Both the position numbers and the translations under genes were made by a program. This document shows, in pieces, positions 18,177-26,857 of a stretch of DNA of 64,000 nt. Under the pieces are notes generated by a model. That model saw only the letters and a list, made by a program, of their open reading frames with translations. It ran no database searches and was not told where the DNA came from. The stretch is from the NCBI RefSeq assembly GCF_025398335.1, contig NZ_JAODOO010000003.1, forward strand, positions 1-64,000. Reading direction: 5' to 3'. Within the stretch, counting starts at the first letter, position 1; the number at the start of each line of letters is the position of its first letter. The DNA is from Clostridium sp. CX1 (GTDB lineage: Bacteria > Bacillota > Clostridia > Clostridiales > Clostridiaceae).

Positions 18177-18347
18177 AGTTGCATATTAAAGCTATTGTTT
18201 CAAAAATCTATTTTTTACTCCTTAATATTAAATAAATATATTGTATAAACAAATAAAAATTTTTTGTAATAGGTAAGATTAACATGAAAAATGAAAGTTA
18301 CATAAACATATTTGGACAAAAAAATTCAATGTTATTAACAGGTATAG

Positions 18348-18456
18348 TTATCCACAGTGTGAATAAAGTTTTATAAATTTCTGTTAAAGCAAATGTTATC
18401 AAAGCCCATAGGTTATCCACAGATTTTGTTAGTAAATCCACAAAATCTGTGGACAA
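18348..18456. promoter_or_regulatory. DnaA-box cluster with 12-bp inverted repeat
   Basis: Three exact TTATNCACA boxes at 18348 (+), 18358 (-) and 18413 (+), and a near match TGTGGACAA at 18448. CCACAGATTTTG (18417-18428) is repeated as its exact complement at 18441-18452, which brings two boxes head to head. The surrounding 454-base gap (18127-18580) holds only this and the two terminators. Confidence 0.65.
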
Positions 18457-18542
18457 GTTAATAAAGGTGTTCAAAGTTAGCCATTTTGAATATAAATAAT
18501 GAGCCAAAATCATTTTTTTGAATGGTGTATATTGTTGAAAAA

Positions 18543-18566
18543 AAGGACTTGTAGCAACAAGTCCTT
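18543..18566 (-). terminator. Terminator of the pspA operon
   Basis: AAGGACTTGT-AGCA-ACAAGTCCTT. Read leftward, a run of seven U residues follows. Confidence 0.9.
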
Positions 18567-18580
18567 ATATTAATGCTATA

Positions 18581-19234
18581 TTAAGTTTCTATATTTTGAA
18601 ATGTTGAAACTATAAAGTCAAATTCTTCTGCGTCAGTAATTTCACCGTAGTTATCTTCAGAAATACCAGGGTAATAGTGAAGTATAAATTTTTCTTTTGA
18701 TACAATATTTTCTAGTATAATATACTTTCTGTTTAGTTGGACATCCTGAAGAGTTGCAAGAACAATATATTTATCACTTTCACCTGTATTATTGTTAGTT
18801 AAGTTTAATAAAAAGTTGTCATGCTTTGTTACATTTATTTTCCCATGATCACAGTAAGCTATACGAGAATGACTTTTGCAACCAAGACAGCTATCAAATT
18901 TGCACATAGCTGTACAATTCAAGCATTTACAGTGGCTACATTTTTCTAGTTGAGATAGTGCTTCTAGGTTATCCTTCTTAAAGCTCTTTATCAAATCTAT
19001 ATATTTGTCATCATTAAGCTTTGAAAAGAAACCACTTTTTTTTACTTGAAGCTCTGCTGCTTCAATAGAGTCTATATATTTTTTCAAAGTTGAAACTCTA
19101 GATACAAACTTTCTGTTTTTCAGACAATCTTTTTCGAGAAAAGGAGAAATGTTATCTATTGCATAATTTATATCTACATAAATTTTACCATATTTATCTT
19201 TCTCACCTTTCAAAAAGTCTTCAGTTCTACCCAT
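18581..19234 (-). CDS. Cysteine-rich protein of unknown function (pspA operon)
   Basis: A 217-residue protein I do not recognise. The N-terminal 95 residues are helical and charged. Residues 99-130 hold eight cysteines (99, 102, 104, 107, 111, 116, 119, 128) in the run CSHCKCLNC..MCKFDSCLGC..YCDH, probably binding two zinc ions or an Fe-S cluster. The C-terminal part is a small alpha/beta domain ending in acidic and aromatic residues, somewhat like DUF1292 proteins. No signal peptide. It is the last gene of a leftward operon after the secreted Ser-rich protein and pspA, 15 bases after pspA, so it probably works with them at the membrane. Confidence 0.7.
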   Translation of the reverse strand: MGRTEDFLKGEKDKYGKIYVDINYAIDNISPFLEKDCLKNRKFVSRVSTLKKYIDSIEAAELQVKKSGFFSKLNDDKYIDLIKSFKKDNLEALSQLEKCSHCKCLNCTAMCKFDSCLGCKSHSRIAYCDHGKINVTKHDNFLLNLTNNNTGESDKYIVLATLQDVQLNRKYIILENIVSKEKFILHYYPGISEDNYGEITDAEEFDFIVSTFQNIET

Positions 19235-19249
19235 AGTACCCCCCTAGTC

Positions 19250-19894
19250 CTATTTATACTTATTTAACTCTTCATCAAGATTTACTTCTTTTAATTTTTC
19301 AAGCTCTTTTTCCAAAGAATTATCTTCCCTTAGATCTTGAAGACCTTCAGCTAAGGATTCTTTCTTTTGTATTTTTCTTTCTATGTCGTCTAAGTTTATT
19401 TTATTACTTCCAGTATCAACATTTGCTAAAATTTCATTTACTTTTTTGCTAGCTTCAGCATTATTGTATCGTGCAGCAGCTTCATCCCTGTAAGTTCTAG
19501 TTTTGTCTATTTCTTCTTGAAGATCTCTTAGCTTAAGCTTTATTGATTCGGCTTTTTTGCGAGCATCTTCGTAACTAGTACTTAATGAATTATAAGTTTT
19601 ATCAGCTTCTAATTTTTTTGCAAGAGCCTTTTTTGCCAACTCTTCGTTTCCTTTGCTCATTGCAAACTTAACATTTTCTTCGAATTCTTGAGAGGTTCTT
19701 TTAGCCTCATCCATTTTCTTTTCTATTTCGTGAACGTTTCCAAGAATTTGAGCTGAAGAAAGTTTTGCTTTATTTAAGCTTTCCTCCATATCTCTTATTT
19801 TTTGGTCTAATAACTCGATTGGATTTTCTGCCTCGTCTAAAGCAGAATTCACCTTTGATCTAAAAATGTTAGAAACTCTTTTAAATAATCCCAT
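19250..19894 (-). CDS. pspA: PspA/IM30 family membrane-associated protein
   Basis: A 214-residue, almost fully coiled-coil protein starting MGLFKRVSNIFRSKVNSALDEAENP, the PspA/Vipp1/LiaH amphipathic helix and DP/NP motif. Family members polymerise on stressed inner membranes (ESCRT-III-like) and limit ion leakage. It is the middle gene of a three-gene leftward operon, with AGGAGG before the ATG. No PspF or Lia regulators are nearby. Confidence 0.92.
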   Translation of the reverse strand: MGLFKRVSNIFRSKVNSALDEAENPIELLDQKIRDMEESLNKAKLSSAQILGNVHEIEKKMDEAKRTSQEFEENVKFAMSKGNEELAKKALAKKLEADKTYNSLSTSYEDARKKAESIKLKLRDLQEEIDKTRTYRDEAAARYNNAEASKKVNEILANVDTGSNKINLDDIERKIQKKESLAEGLQDLREDNSLEKELEKLKEVNLDEELNKYK

Positions 19895-19910
19895 AAAATA
19901 TCCTCCTTAA

Positions 19911-20597
19911 TTATCTTCTTCTATATTTTTTTATTAATTTAATGATAACTACAATAATAATAATAAGAATTATAAGCTCTACCACTGAAGCTATAATGTT
20001 TCCCATAAGACTTTGCCCGCCATAGCCTGCACCTGACCCATAGTAATTATTACTATGTCCCCATGGTATAGGGATTGGAATTGGCAAAAAGGATCTTTTA
20101 CTTCCGCTATTATAATTCTTAGGTGGTGATGTATTAGTATTTGATTCAGATTTAACCCCTCCGGAAGATGATTTTGGTGTGTTTGAAAAGCTTCCAGACT
20201 TAAAGTCTCCTGAAGAGGATTTTGGTGCACTTGTAGAAGTACCAGAATTAACTGTCTTTGAGGATGAATTTGATGTAGTGTTGGAAGTATTAGACTTAGT
20301 CTCTCCGGAAGAGGACTTCGGTGTATTAGAAAAACTTCCAGACTTAAAATCTCCTCCAGAAGATTTAGGTGCAGAAGTAGAACTTCCTGAAGAGGATTTA
20401 GGACTAGAAAAACTTCCAGACTTAAAGCTGCTTCCAGAGCTCTTGCTACTAGAACTACGACTTCCTCCACCCTTTGCATAAACAGTAGCAGAATTATTGG
20501 TACATCCCATAAAATTCCTTAACTCAGGAGTAATAATGTCCACAGATATAAAAAGAAAAGCAAGCAGTAGACATATGAAAAACCGTTTTTTATTAAT
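19911..20597 (-). CDS. Secreted Ser/Gly-rich repeat protein with C-terminal membrane anchor
   Basis: A protein of about 228 residues. Order: signal-peptide-like start (NKKRFFICLLLAFLFIS), a Ser-rich region with imperfect repeats of the form DFKSGSFSNTPKSSSG (about residues 55-160), a Pro/Gly stretch FLPIPIPIPWG, and a C-terminal membrane helix with a positive tail (IIIIVVIIKLIKKYRRR). The first GTG (20543) lacks a ribosome site and would cut the signal peptide. GGGGGG sits 8 bases before an in-frame ATT at 20597, so ATT initiation is likely. First gene of the operon with pspA. Function unknown. A surface sensor or scaffold for PspA is conceivable. Confidence 0.7.
   Translation of the reverse strand: MNKKRFFICLLLAFLFISVDIITPELRNFMGCTNNSATVYAKGGGSRSSSSKSSGSSFKSGSFSSPKSSSGSSTSAPKSSGGDFKSGSFSNTPKSSSGETKSNTSNTTSNSSSKTVNSGTSTSAPKSSSGDFKSGSFSNTPKSSSGGVKSESNTNTSPPKNYNSGSKRSFLPIPIPIPWGHSNNYYGSGAGYGGQSLMGNIIASVVELIILIIIIVVIIKLIKKYRRR
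20150..20450. repeat. Imperfect coding repeats in the Ser-rich protein gene
   Basis: Several copies of a unit coding for FKSGSFS(N)TPKSSSG occur in the same frame. The copies differ at synonymous positions, so the array is old rather than a recent expansion. Confidence 0.6.
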
Positions 20598-20935
20598 TTT
20601 AATCGCCCCCCAAAATAAAGAGAAATAATTTTCTTTCTTTATTATATGTTAGCATATTATCCTTAGTTATAGGTTAAAAATAATATTAAGTTTTCATTTA
20701 TTAGCTTATGAATATATTATATAGTATAACATACTATATAACAATATTTAGATTAACTCATTTTAGGAGATTTAACACGATTTGCTTTCAAAGAGTTACT
20801 AAATCTTTCAATAGCTCATTATTCCTTATTATTTTGTCTAATTGTACTACATTAGTTTATAATATTTAACTTGTAAAGGGTTTATTCATAACTTATAATG
20901 TTAATATAATATATTTGTAGAAGGAGATTATAAAA
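20598..20935. other. AT-rich divergent intergenic region
   Basis: About 340 bases between the leftward pspA operon and rightward DUF1836 gene. I see no gene or RNA element in it. It should carry the two divergent promoters, but no near-consensus pair stands out. Confidence 0.4.
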
Positions 20936-21538
20936 TTGACTAAGAGAAAGTTTAGTATTGAGTATATAAATGAAACAGCAAAAGAAATGTCAAAGAATAC
21001 TATAGTTCCTTATGATGATTTACCTAGATATGATTTATTTCTATCACAAGTAATAGATTACTTAAATGATAAATTCGAAGGTGATAAATATACTAATAAT
21101 ATAGTGCAAAATTATATTAAAAACGAAGTTATATCTAAGCCTGAGGATGGTAAGAAAAGAGGTTATACTAAAGTACACTTAGCTCAGCTTGTACTTCTAA
21201 GTTATATGAGACCTATATTAACAACTGAGGAGATAAAAAGTGTGTTTCATCTAGCTTTTAATGAAATAAATAATGGTGATGATGACATTATATCTTGGGA
21301 AAAAGCTTATAAGATTTTCTCTGATATCCAGGAAGATAGCTTTGAGGATATTCTAGCAAGAGAGCATTTTAATGAAGAACGACTACAAAATATAATTAAG
21401 GAAATGGATTTAGAGTCGAAGGATCAAGAGAGAATATTAGTATTTTTCGCTGTTATGTCCTTGATATGTCAAGCCAGTGCAATAAAAAGATTAGTTCAAC
21501 ACATTGTTAATAGTTATGATAAAGAAAGTATGTCATAA
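20936..21538 (+). CDS. DUF1836 domain-containing protein
   Basis: A 200-residue cytoplasmic protein of the DUF1836 family, found in Firmicutes and having a MerR-like winged-helix look in its N-terminal part (LSQVIDYLNDKF..TNNIVQNYIKNEVISKPEDGKKRGYTKVHLAQLVLLSYMRPILTTEEIK). A regulatory or DNA-binding role is inferred only from that resemblance. The start is TTG at 20936, with AAGGAGA upstream. It stands alone and shares a bidirectional terminator with ispF. Confidence 0.8.
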   Translation: MTKRKFSIEYINETAKEMSKNTIVPYDDLPRYDLFLSQVIDYLNDKFEGDKYTNNIVQNYIKNEVISKPEDGKKRGYTKVHLAQLVLLSYMRPILTTEEIKSVFHLAFNEINNGDDDIISWEKAYKIFSDIQEDSFEDILAREHFNEERLQNIIKEMDLESKDQERILVFFAVMSLICQASAIKRLVQHIVNSYDKESMS

Positions 21539-21557
21539 ATGTTGGTTTATGTATTAT

Positions 21558-21595
21558 AAAACACCCCTTTAACCTAGCAGCTAAAGGGGTGTTTT
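21558..21595. terminator. Bidirectional terminator between DUF1836 gene and ispF
   Basis: AAAACACCCCTTTA (21558-21571) and its exact complement (21582-21595), with A and T runs on both outer sides. It serves both converging genes. Confidence 0.92.
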
Positions 21596-21596
21596 A

Positions 21597-22079
21597 CTAT
21601 TTAGAGATTATGGAATTAAGCAAGCAGATGCTTTGAGCTGCGATGCCTTCCTCTTTACCGGTAAAGCCAAGGCCCTCTTCGGTAGTAGCCTTTACACTAA
21701 TCATATCTATGTTAATATTAAGGGCTTCCGAGATGTTTCTTCTCATATCATATATGTAAGGCGCTAGTTTAGGTTTTTGAGCTATTATAGTAGAATCTAT
21801 ATTTCCTATCTCGTAGCCATTATCAGCTATAAGACTAGATACCTTTTTAAGCAAGTAAAGGCTAGAGATGTTTTTATAGTTTGTATCTGTATCCGGAAAG
21901 TGATAGCCTATATCACCTAAAGCTAAAGCACCAAGCAGGCTGTCCATTATAGCATGAATTAAAACATCAGCATCTGAGTGACCTAGCAATCCTTTCACAT
22001 GGGGAATAGTTACTCCACCTATTATCATAGGCCTATCCTCAACAAGTTTGTGTACATCATATCCAATTCCTACTCTCAT
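21597..22079 (-). CDS. ispF: 2-C-methyl-D-erythritol 2,4-cyclodiphosphate synthase
   Basis: A 160-residue enzyme of the MEP isoprenoid pathway. It closes CDP-ME-2-phosphate to MEcPP with loss of CMP. Seen: metal ligands in GIGYDVHKL (D8, H10), [33 protein letters not shown], and the C-terminal [20 protein letters not shown]. The ATG at 22079 is chosen because AGGAGGA lies 8 bases upstream. The TTG two codons earlier is less likely. Stands alone. Confidence 0.95.
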   Translation of the reverse strand: MRVGIGYDVHKLVEDRPMIIGGVTIPHVKGLLGHSDADVLIHAIMDSLLGALALGDIGYHFPDTDTNYKNISSLYLLKKVSSLIADNGYEIGNIDSTIIAQKPKLAPYIYDMRRNISEALNINIDMISVKATTEEGLGFTGKEEGIAAQSICLLNSIISK

Positions 22080-22193
22080 AAACAAAATCCTCCTGAGTTT
22101 TTTATTTATATTTTAACATGAAGTGATATAGATTATATAAGAATTCAACACATTGAGCTTGTTAAATATGATTTGTTTTAAATATAACAAAAA

Positions 22194-22212
22194 AGGTGCT
22201 GCGCTAGCACCT
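22194..22212 (-). terminator. Terminator of the small 58-residue gene
   Basis: AGGTGCT-GCGCT-AGCACCT. Read leftward, it is followed by TTTTTTG. It overlaps the stop codon at 22211-22213. Confidence 0.88.
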
Positions 22213-22387
22213 AGGATATCCCTTTGTTGTAATATATAATTTTTTTGTCGCTATCTGGGTCAGGGGTAGAAGGAGGAGTATGAGAGCTAAATAGGTTTTT
22301 TAACCTCTTTTTTATTAATGAAAGGAATGATTCTTTTTTATCTTTTTTATTTTTATTAAAATCTACATAAATGATTTTACTAACCAT
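22211..22387 (-). CDS. Small basic protein of unknown function
   Basis: A 58-residue ORF starting MVSKIIYVDFNKNKKDKKES with a Lys-rich N-terminal half, a short Pro/Ser/Asp segment (TPPSTPDPDSDKK) and the tail IIYYNKGIS. I recognise no family. It is treated as real because AAAGGTAGGG precedes the ATG at good spacing and a strong terminator overlaps its stop codon. Upstream lies the large DnaA-box region. Confidence 0.6.
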   Translation of the reverse strand: MVSKIIYVDFNKNKKDKKESFLSLIKKRLKNLFSSHTPPSTPDPDSDKKIIYYNKGIS

Positions 22388-22608
22388 AAACAGCCCTACC
22401 TTTCATAATATAAATCTTCCTAATAAAATAATAGCACAAAACAGTTGGAATTTTAAGAAAATTATAGAAATAATTTGACTTTTATGTATATTTTTTATAT
22501 CAAATTTAAATGTACTAGTCTATAAGAGCAGGTATCTTATAACTTATAATGAACTCCATTAGAGAAAATATGTATTAAGCTTAAAAGTCATAAAGGGATA
22601 ATAAAGTT

Positions 22609-22626
22609 TGGGGACAGGAGTCCCCA
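22609..22626. other. GC-rich hairpin in AT-rich intergenic region
   Basis: TGGGGAC-AGGA-GTCCCCA. It is isolated, with no flanking gene or U run. It may be a small remnant or a structural element of the DnaA-box region. Confidence 0.35.
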
Positions 22627-22894
22627 GAATAAAGTTAAAGGAAAAAAGGTTAAAGGCATATAAAGAAAGGGCGTATTATTTAAATGAGCTTTACATCTTT
22701 ATAGCTAATAATATTATATGTATGTAAGGTAAAATTGGTTAAACTAAATAAGTTAAAAATTCATATAAACAGCAGTACACCAGTTAAATAAAAATACCGT
22801 ATAAAATAATCTGATTTACGACAGCATATTCTCGAAAGATATAGGATAATAAAGAATTATTATATGAAATAGAAAGTGTGGAAAATAATATACA

Positions 22895-23280
22895 TTATCC
22901 ACATGTTGTCCACAAAATTGTGGATAATGTGTATAATAAGTGATGTTAAATATGGATAATTAGCAAATATGTGACGGAATATTCAGACAAGTATATTATT
23001 CAACATAAATTTCACAAGTTATAAACAGGCAAACTGTGGATAATGTGAATAAGTTTATTTAAGTTAGATATTGAAGATATAACCAACTTAAAAAGTTAGT
23101 TATATTAATAGATACAGATTTTAGAAGTAATTTGTAGTAAAATGCGATATAGACTGAATAATAGAGTTTGTTGATACTATCAAAGGTATTAGAGAAGTGA
23201 CAAAAAAGTAGAAAAATAATAATTGATATTAAGTAACACTAACAAGTTATTCACAGGTCAGGCATTAATGTTGTGGATAA
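22895..23280. promoter_or_regulatory. Cluster of six consensus DnaA boxes
   Basis: Exact TTATNCACA matches at 22895 (+), 22919 (-), 23035 (-), 23044 (-), 23247 (+) and 23272 (-), with near matches at 22906 (TTGTCCACA) and 22951. They lie in a gap of almost 1 kb (22388-23376) that is AT-rich and has no other gene. The density is far above chance for a 9-base site. No dnaA or dnaN gene is in the window. Confidence 0.7.
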
Positions 23281-23376
23281 GATAATAACAATACATACTA
23301 TTAATCATATAATATTTATATTATAATTATGACAAATATTTTAATGTTCAGAAAATACATTAGAGGAAGTGAAAGT

Positions 23377-24273
23377 ATGAGTAAAAAGTATAAAGGTTTT
23401 TTGTGGATTTTTATTTTTCTCGTAATTATAGGAGTAAGTATATTTTATCTCTTAAGGCAGTACGATAATCAACAAGCTAATAACACTAAGCTTATTCAGA
23501 ATAATGAAACCAAAGCAAATGAAGGAGTATCAGATAAACCTCAAATCAATAAAAAGAAGGAAAGAGAATTTGCTGGAGTAAACATAAAATACAATGATAG
23601 GTCACTACCAGTTCTTATGTATCATTCAATAGCATATGAAGAAGGAAATGAATTAAGAATTCCTAAAGAAAACTTTAGAGAGCAAATGAAGTATTTAAAA
23701 GATAATAACTATACTACTTTAACCCTTGATGAGCTTTATAGTTTTTTTATAAGCAATAAACCTATACAGGAAAAGTCAGTTGTTATAACTTTTGATGATG
23801 GTTATAAGGATAACTATGAAAATGCGTATCCCATATTAAAAGAATTTGGGTTTAATGCAACTATTTTCGTAATTACAGGAGCCATTGACAATGAAAAGGA
23901 TTACTTAACTTTAAATCAGTTGAAGGAAATGGAACAAAATGGAATAGACATAGAAAGTCATACAGTAGCTCATGAGCAATTAGATAAGATTTCTTACGAG
24001 AAACAGTTGGATACAATTACAAGATCTAAAAAATACCTAGAGGAAGCATTAGGAAAAGAAATAAGATACATAGCATATCCTTTTGGAAAATACAACACTG
24101 ATACAGTAAAAGCATCAAAGTATGCAGGTTACAATATGTCCTTTACCACTCAGGGAGGATGGTCCAATAAAACACAGGACATATTTACACTAAACAGAGT
24201 ATATATAAGTGCTAATTACGGATTATCAGAATTTAAAAGGCGCTTAACTAACCCAAATTATAATACTAATTAA
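23377..24273 (+). CDS. Membrane-anchored polysaccharide deacetylase (NodB family)
   Basis: A 298-residue protein with an N-terminal membrane helix (GFLWIFIFLVIIGVSIFYLL, about 6-26), a charged linker, and a NodB homology domain: PVLMYHS, TFDDGYKDNYENAYPIL (catalytic Asp and metal Asp), and SHTVAHEQL with the metal His pair, then YPFGKYN. It removes acetyl groups from extracellular polysaccharide or peptidoglycan GlcNAc. The ATG at 23377 is chosen with GAGG ten bases before it. Stands alone with a bidirectional terminator. Confidence 0.9.
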   Translation: MSKKYKGFLWIFIFLVIIGVSIFYLLRQYDNQQANNTKLIQNNETKANEGVSDKPQINKKKEREFAGVNIKYNDRSLPVLMYHSIAYEEGNELRIPKENFREQMKYLKDNNYTTLTLDELYSFFISNKPIQEKSVVITFDDGYKDNYENAYPILKEFGFNATIFVITGAIDNEKDYLTLNQLKEMEQNGIDIESHTVAHEQLDKISYEKQLDTITRSKKYLEEALGKEIRYIAYPFGKYNTDTVKASKYAGYNMSFTTQGGWSNKTQDIFTLNRVYISANYGLSEFKRRLTNPNYNTN

Positions 24274-24284
24274 TAACAATAAGA

Positions 24285-24309
24285 AAGAGGCTTTATATAG
24301 AAGCCTCTT
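24285..24309. terminator. Bidirectional terminator between deacetylase and rluF
   Basis: AAGAGGCTT and its complement around a 7-base loop, between converging genes. The right arm overlaps the 3' end of the leftward gene. Confidence 0.75.
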
Positions 24310-25054
24310 CTGTTTTAATGGAGGTTGAAATTAACTTATTTATTGTATCCATTTCATCTGAAGTTAGATATCTCCATTTTCCATTAGGAAGGTCTTTTAA
24401 AGTTACATTCATTATCCTTACTCTTTTCAATTTTATTACGGTATATCCGAAGGCTTCACACATTCTTCTTATCTGTCTATTTAAACCCTGAGTTAAAATA
24501 ATTCTGAAAGTATTGGTGCCTTCCTTTTTTACTATGCAAGGTTTAGTTACTGTATTTAATATTTTAACACCTGAAGACATACCTTTAATAAAGTCAGAAG
24601 TTATAGGTCTATTTACTGTAACTACATATTCTTTTTCATGATTATTTCCAGCCCGTAGAATTTTATTAACTATATCACCGTCGTTAGTTAGGAATATCAG
24701 TCCTTCTGAATCTTTATCTAGTCGTCCAATGGGAAAGATTCGCTTTGGATAATTTACAAAGTCAACTATATTGTTTTTTACTTTTTTCTCGGTAGTACTG
24801 ATTATTCCAACAGGTTTATTTAGAGCTATGTATACTCTGCTCTCTTTTTTTCTTAGTAATTTTCCATATAGTCTTACCTCGTCATCTGGGCCAACTTTTG
24901 AGCCAGTCTCAGCTATGACTCCATTTATAGTAACTCGTTTTTCTTCTATTAGTTTATCAGCATCTCTTCTTGAGCATATGCCTTTTTCACTTATAAATTT
25001 ATTTATTCTTACTGAGTTGGTCATTTCTTCATGATTTATTAGATATTTTCTCAA
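24293..25054 (-). CDS. rluF: 23S rRNA pseudouridine synthase, RsuA family (RluF-like)
   Basis: A 253-residue RNA modification enzyme. Order: S4 RNA-binding domain (about 14-62; [23 protein letters not shown]), then the RsuA-type catalytic domain with the nucleophilic Asp in [17 protein letters not shown], and [20 protein letters not shown]. RluF makes pseudouridine at 23S U2604. The assignment to RluF rather than RluB/RsuA is by overall resemblance. TTG start at 25054 with GAGGGGAG upstream. ATG at 25024 is an alternative. Confidence 0.88.
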   Translation of the reverse strand: MRKYLINHEEMTNSVRINKFISEKGICSRRDADKLIEEKRVTINGVIAETGSKVGPDDEVRLYGKLLRKKESRVYIALNKPVGIISTTEKKVKNNIVDFVNYPKRIFPIGRLDKDSEGLIFLTNDGDIVNKILRAGNNHEKEYVVTVNRPITSDFIKGMSSGVKILNTVTKPCIVKKEGTNTFRIILTQGLNRQIRRMCEAFGYTVIKLKRVRIMNVTLKDLPNGKWRYLTSDEMDTINKLISTSIKTEEASI

Positions 25055-25307
25055 CTGAATAAATTCTCCCCTCTTTAATTTATTTTACAGTAAATTATTA
25101 TACCTAAATTCTAAAGTATTATCTATTAAGTAAGATAATATTTATATATAGTTTATTAACTAAGGATTTAATAACGAAATTAAAGCTTAATAAACAATTC
25201 TGTTTAAAATATATAAATACAAATTTTAAGCTTTTAAAAATAATGTTGGAAAAAACTTTTTAATTTCCTTATAATAACATTGTAGGAATGAAATTGGGGG
25301 GGTAAAC

Positions 25308-26795
25308 ATGAATAAGAGGTTAAAGGCTCTTACCTGTTCTTTAATATTTTCATTATCTTTGATTCAGTCGAAGGTTTATGCAGTTAATTATTTATCAGAA
25401 GGTTCGCCTAGGATAGATATAAATAAGGAATGGGTTGTTAAATTCAATAGTCCATTAAAAATGGAAACAGTCAATAATAAGAATATATTAGTTACTGATG
25501 ATAGTGGCAAAACTATCCCTGTGAATGTATCTATAGGGGCTAGTTCAGATATTGTATTGGTAAGTCCCATAGTATCAGGATATGACCCTAATAAAAAATA
25601 TAACCTAGTAATAAGTCCTGATGTTAAATCAATCTCAGGAAAAAGTTTGGGAAAAACCATAAATATGCAATTTAATACTATTAACAAATATTCAGATGGT
25701 ACAAGCTATGAAGGAGTACCGCAAATAGCATCATTAAGTTTTGATTATAATTCTCTTTTATCAAATCAAAAACCAGTGTTTTTTATAAACTCTAAAAGTG
25801 GAACAGATGCACAGTATAGAATATTTGTACATAACTACGCAGATAACAAAGATGTATATACGGAATTAACAGACGGATATGTATCAGCTGAAGGTGGTAA
25901 AATTACATCATCTAAAATACTAACAGGTAGTTCAAGTGGTGAGAAGTACAAAGTTGTAGTATATAGTAAGAGAGCAAACACCGCAGGAGCTCATAAAGAT
26001 ATAAACACTGATTATGATAACTATTACGTGGATTACTTTAGAGTTGTTGATAGCACAAATATAGGAGATAGCCAAGTTTCTAATTACGGTATTACTCTTG
26101 ATGAAATGATTAATATTCAGAAGAATGTAGAGTCAAAACCGGTTTTTGTAGAGTATAGCGATATGAGCAATGAAGCAAGTAAGAATCACATTAAGTATTA
26201 TGTTAATCCTAGTAATTTTTTAGATAACTATGGAAAATACCAATTTTTAAAGTTAACTTACTCCGAAGGCATTACTGCAGAGGATTTAGATAACATATTA
26301 AAAGGAAAGGGTATATTAGAAGGAAAAGGACAAGTATTCTTAGATGCAGCTAAAGAGGCCAATATAAATCCTGCTTATCTAGTTTCTCATGCGCTATTAG
26401 AAACGGGAAATGGAAAATCTCAATTAGCTAATGGGGGAATTAACGATAGTAGTGGTAACCCATATTACGGTGTGCCAGTATATAATTTTTTTGGAATAGG
26501 TGCTTTTGATGTAGAGCCTAATTTGAATGGAACTAGAACTGCCTATGAAAATAAATGGTTTTCTCCGGAAGAAGCGATTATGGGGGGAGCAAAATGGATT
26601 TCACCAAGATACATAAATAATCCAAATGGTAAACAGGATACATTGTATAAGATGAGATGGAATCCTGAAAAACCGGGAACTCACCAGTATGCAACTGATG
26701 TTTCTTGGGCATATAAGCAAATTCCACGAATGTATAATATTATGTCTCAAGTTAAAAATCCTGTATTAAGTTTTGAGATACCTAAGTATAAGTAG
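25308..26795 (+). CDS. Secreted N-acetylglucosaminidase with SbsA-type Ig domain
   Basis: A 495-residue autolysin-like protein. Order: signal peptide (1-25, ending VYA-V), an Ig-like SbsA domain (about 35-125; WVVKFNSPLKMETVNNKNI...NMQFNT), a second beta-rich domain (about 135-245), and a GH73-type glucosaminidase domain (about 330-495) with AYLVSHALLETGNGKSQLANGG (catalytic Glu in ETG) and YNFFGIGAFD. It would cut the GlcNAc-MurNAc glycan strand. The Ig domain resembles that of the amidase at 43.5 kb. ATG follows GGGGGGG. A terminator shared with the next leftward genes follows. Confidence 0.9.
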   Translation: MNKRLKALTCSLIFSLSLIQSKVYAVNYLSEGSPRIDINKEWVVKFNSPLKMETVNNKNILVTDDSGKTIPVNVSIGASSDIVLVSPIVSGYDPNKKYNLVISPDVKSISGKSLGKTINMQFNTINKYSDGTSYEGVPQIASLSFDYNSLLSNQKPVFFINSKSGTDAQYRIFVHNYADNKDVYTELTDGYVSAEGGKITSSKILTGSSSGEKYKVVVYSKRANTAGAHKDINTDYDNYYVDYFRVVDSTNIGDSQVSNYGITLDEMINIQKNVESKPVFVEYSDMSNEASKNHIKYYVNPSNFLDNYGKYQFLKLTYSEGITAEDLDNILKGKGILEGKGQVFLDAAKEANINPAYLVSHALLETGNGKSQLANGGINDSSGNPYYGVPVYNFFGIGAFDVEPNLNGTRTAYENKWFSPEEAIMGGAKWISPRYINNPNGKQDTLYKMRWNPEKPGTHQYATDVSWAYKQIPRMYNIMSQVKNPVLSFEIPKYK

Positions 26796-26801
26796 GAATA
26801 T

Positions 26802-26848
26802 AAATAATAAGCAGCTAGATTTACCAGTAAATCTAGCTGCTTATTATT
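26802..26848. terminator. Bidirectional terminator
   Basis: AATAATAAGCAGCTAGATTTA and its complement around CCAG form a stem of about 20 bp between converging genes. Confidence 0.92.
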
Positions 26849-26857
26849 TATATTATG

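Noticed and set aside
18298-18513. 71-residue leftward ORF over the DnaA-box cluster
   Set aside because: It has no ribosome site, low-complexity composition, and covers the boxes and inverted repeat, so it is chance.
20179-20481. 100-residue rightward acidic ORF in the Ser-rich gene
   Set aside because: It is the antisense of the KSSSG repeats, with no ribosome site or start context.
22895-23280. Full oriC
   Set aside because: dnaA, dnaN and a clear strand switch of genes are absent, so the DnaA-box cluster is kept as a titration or auxiliary element.
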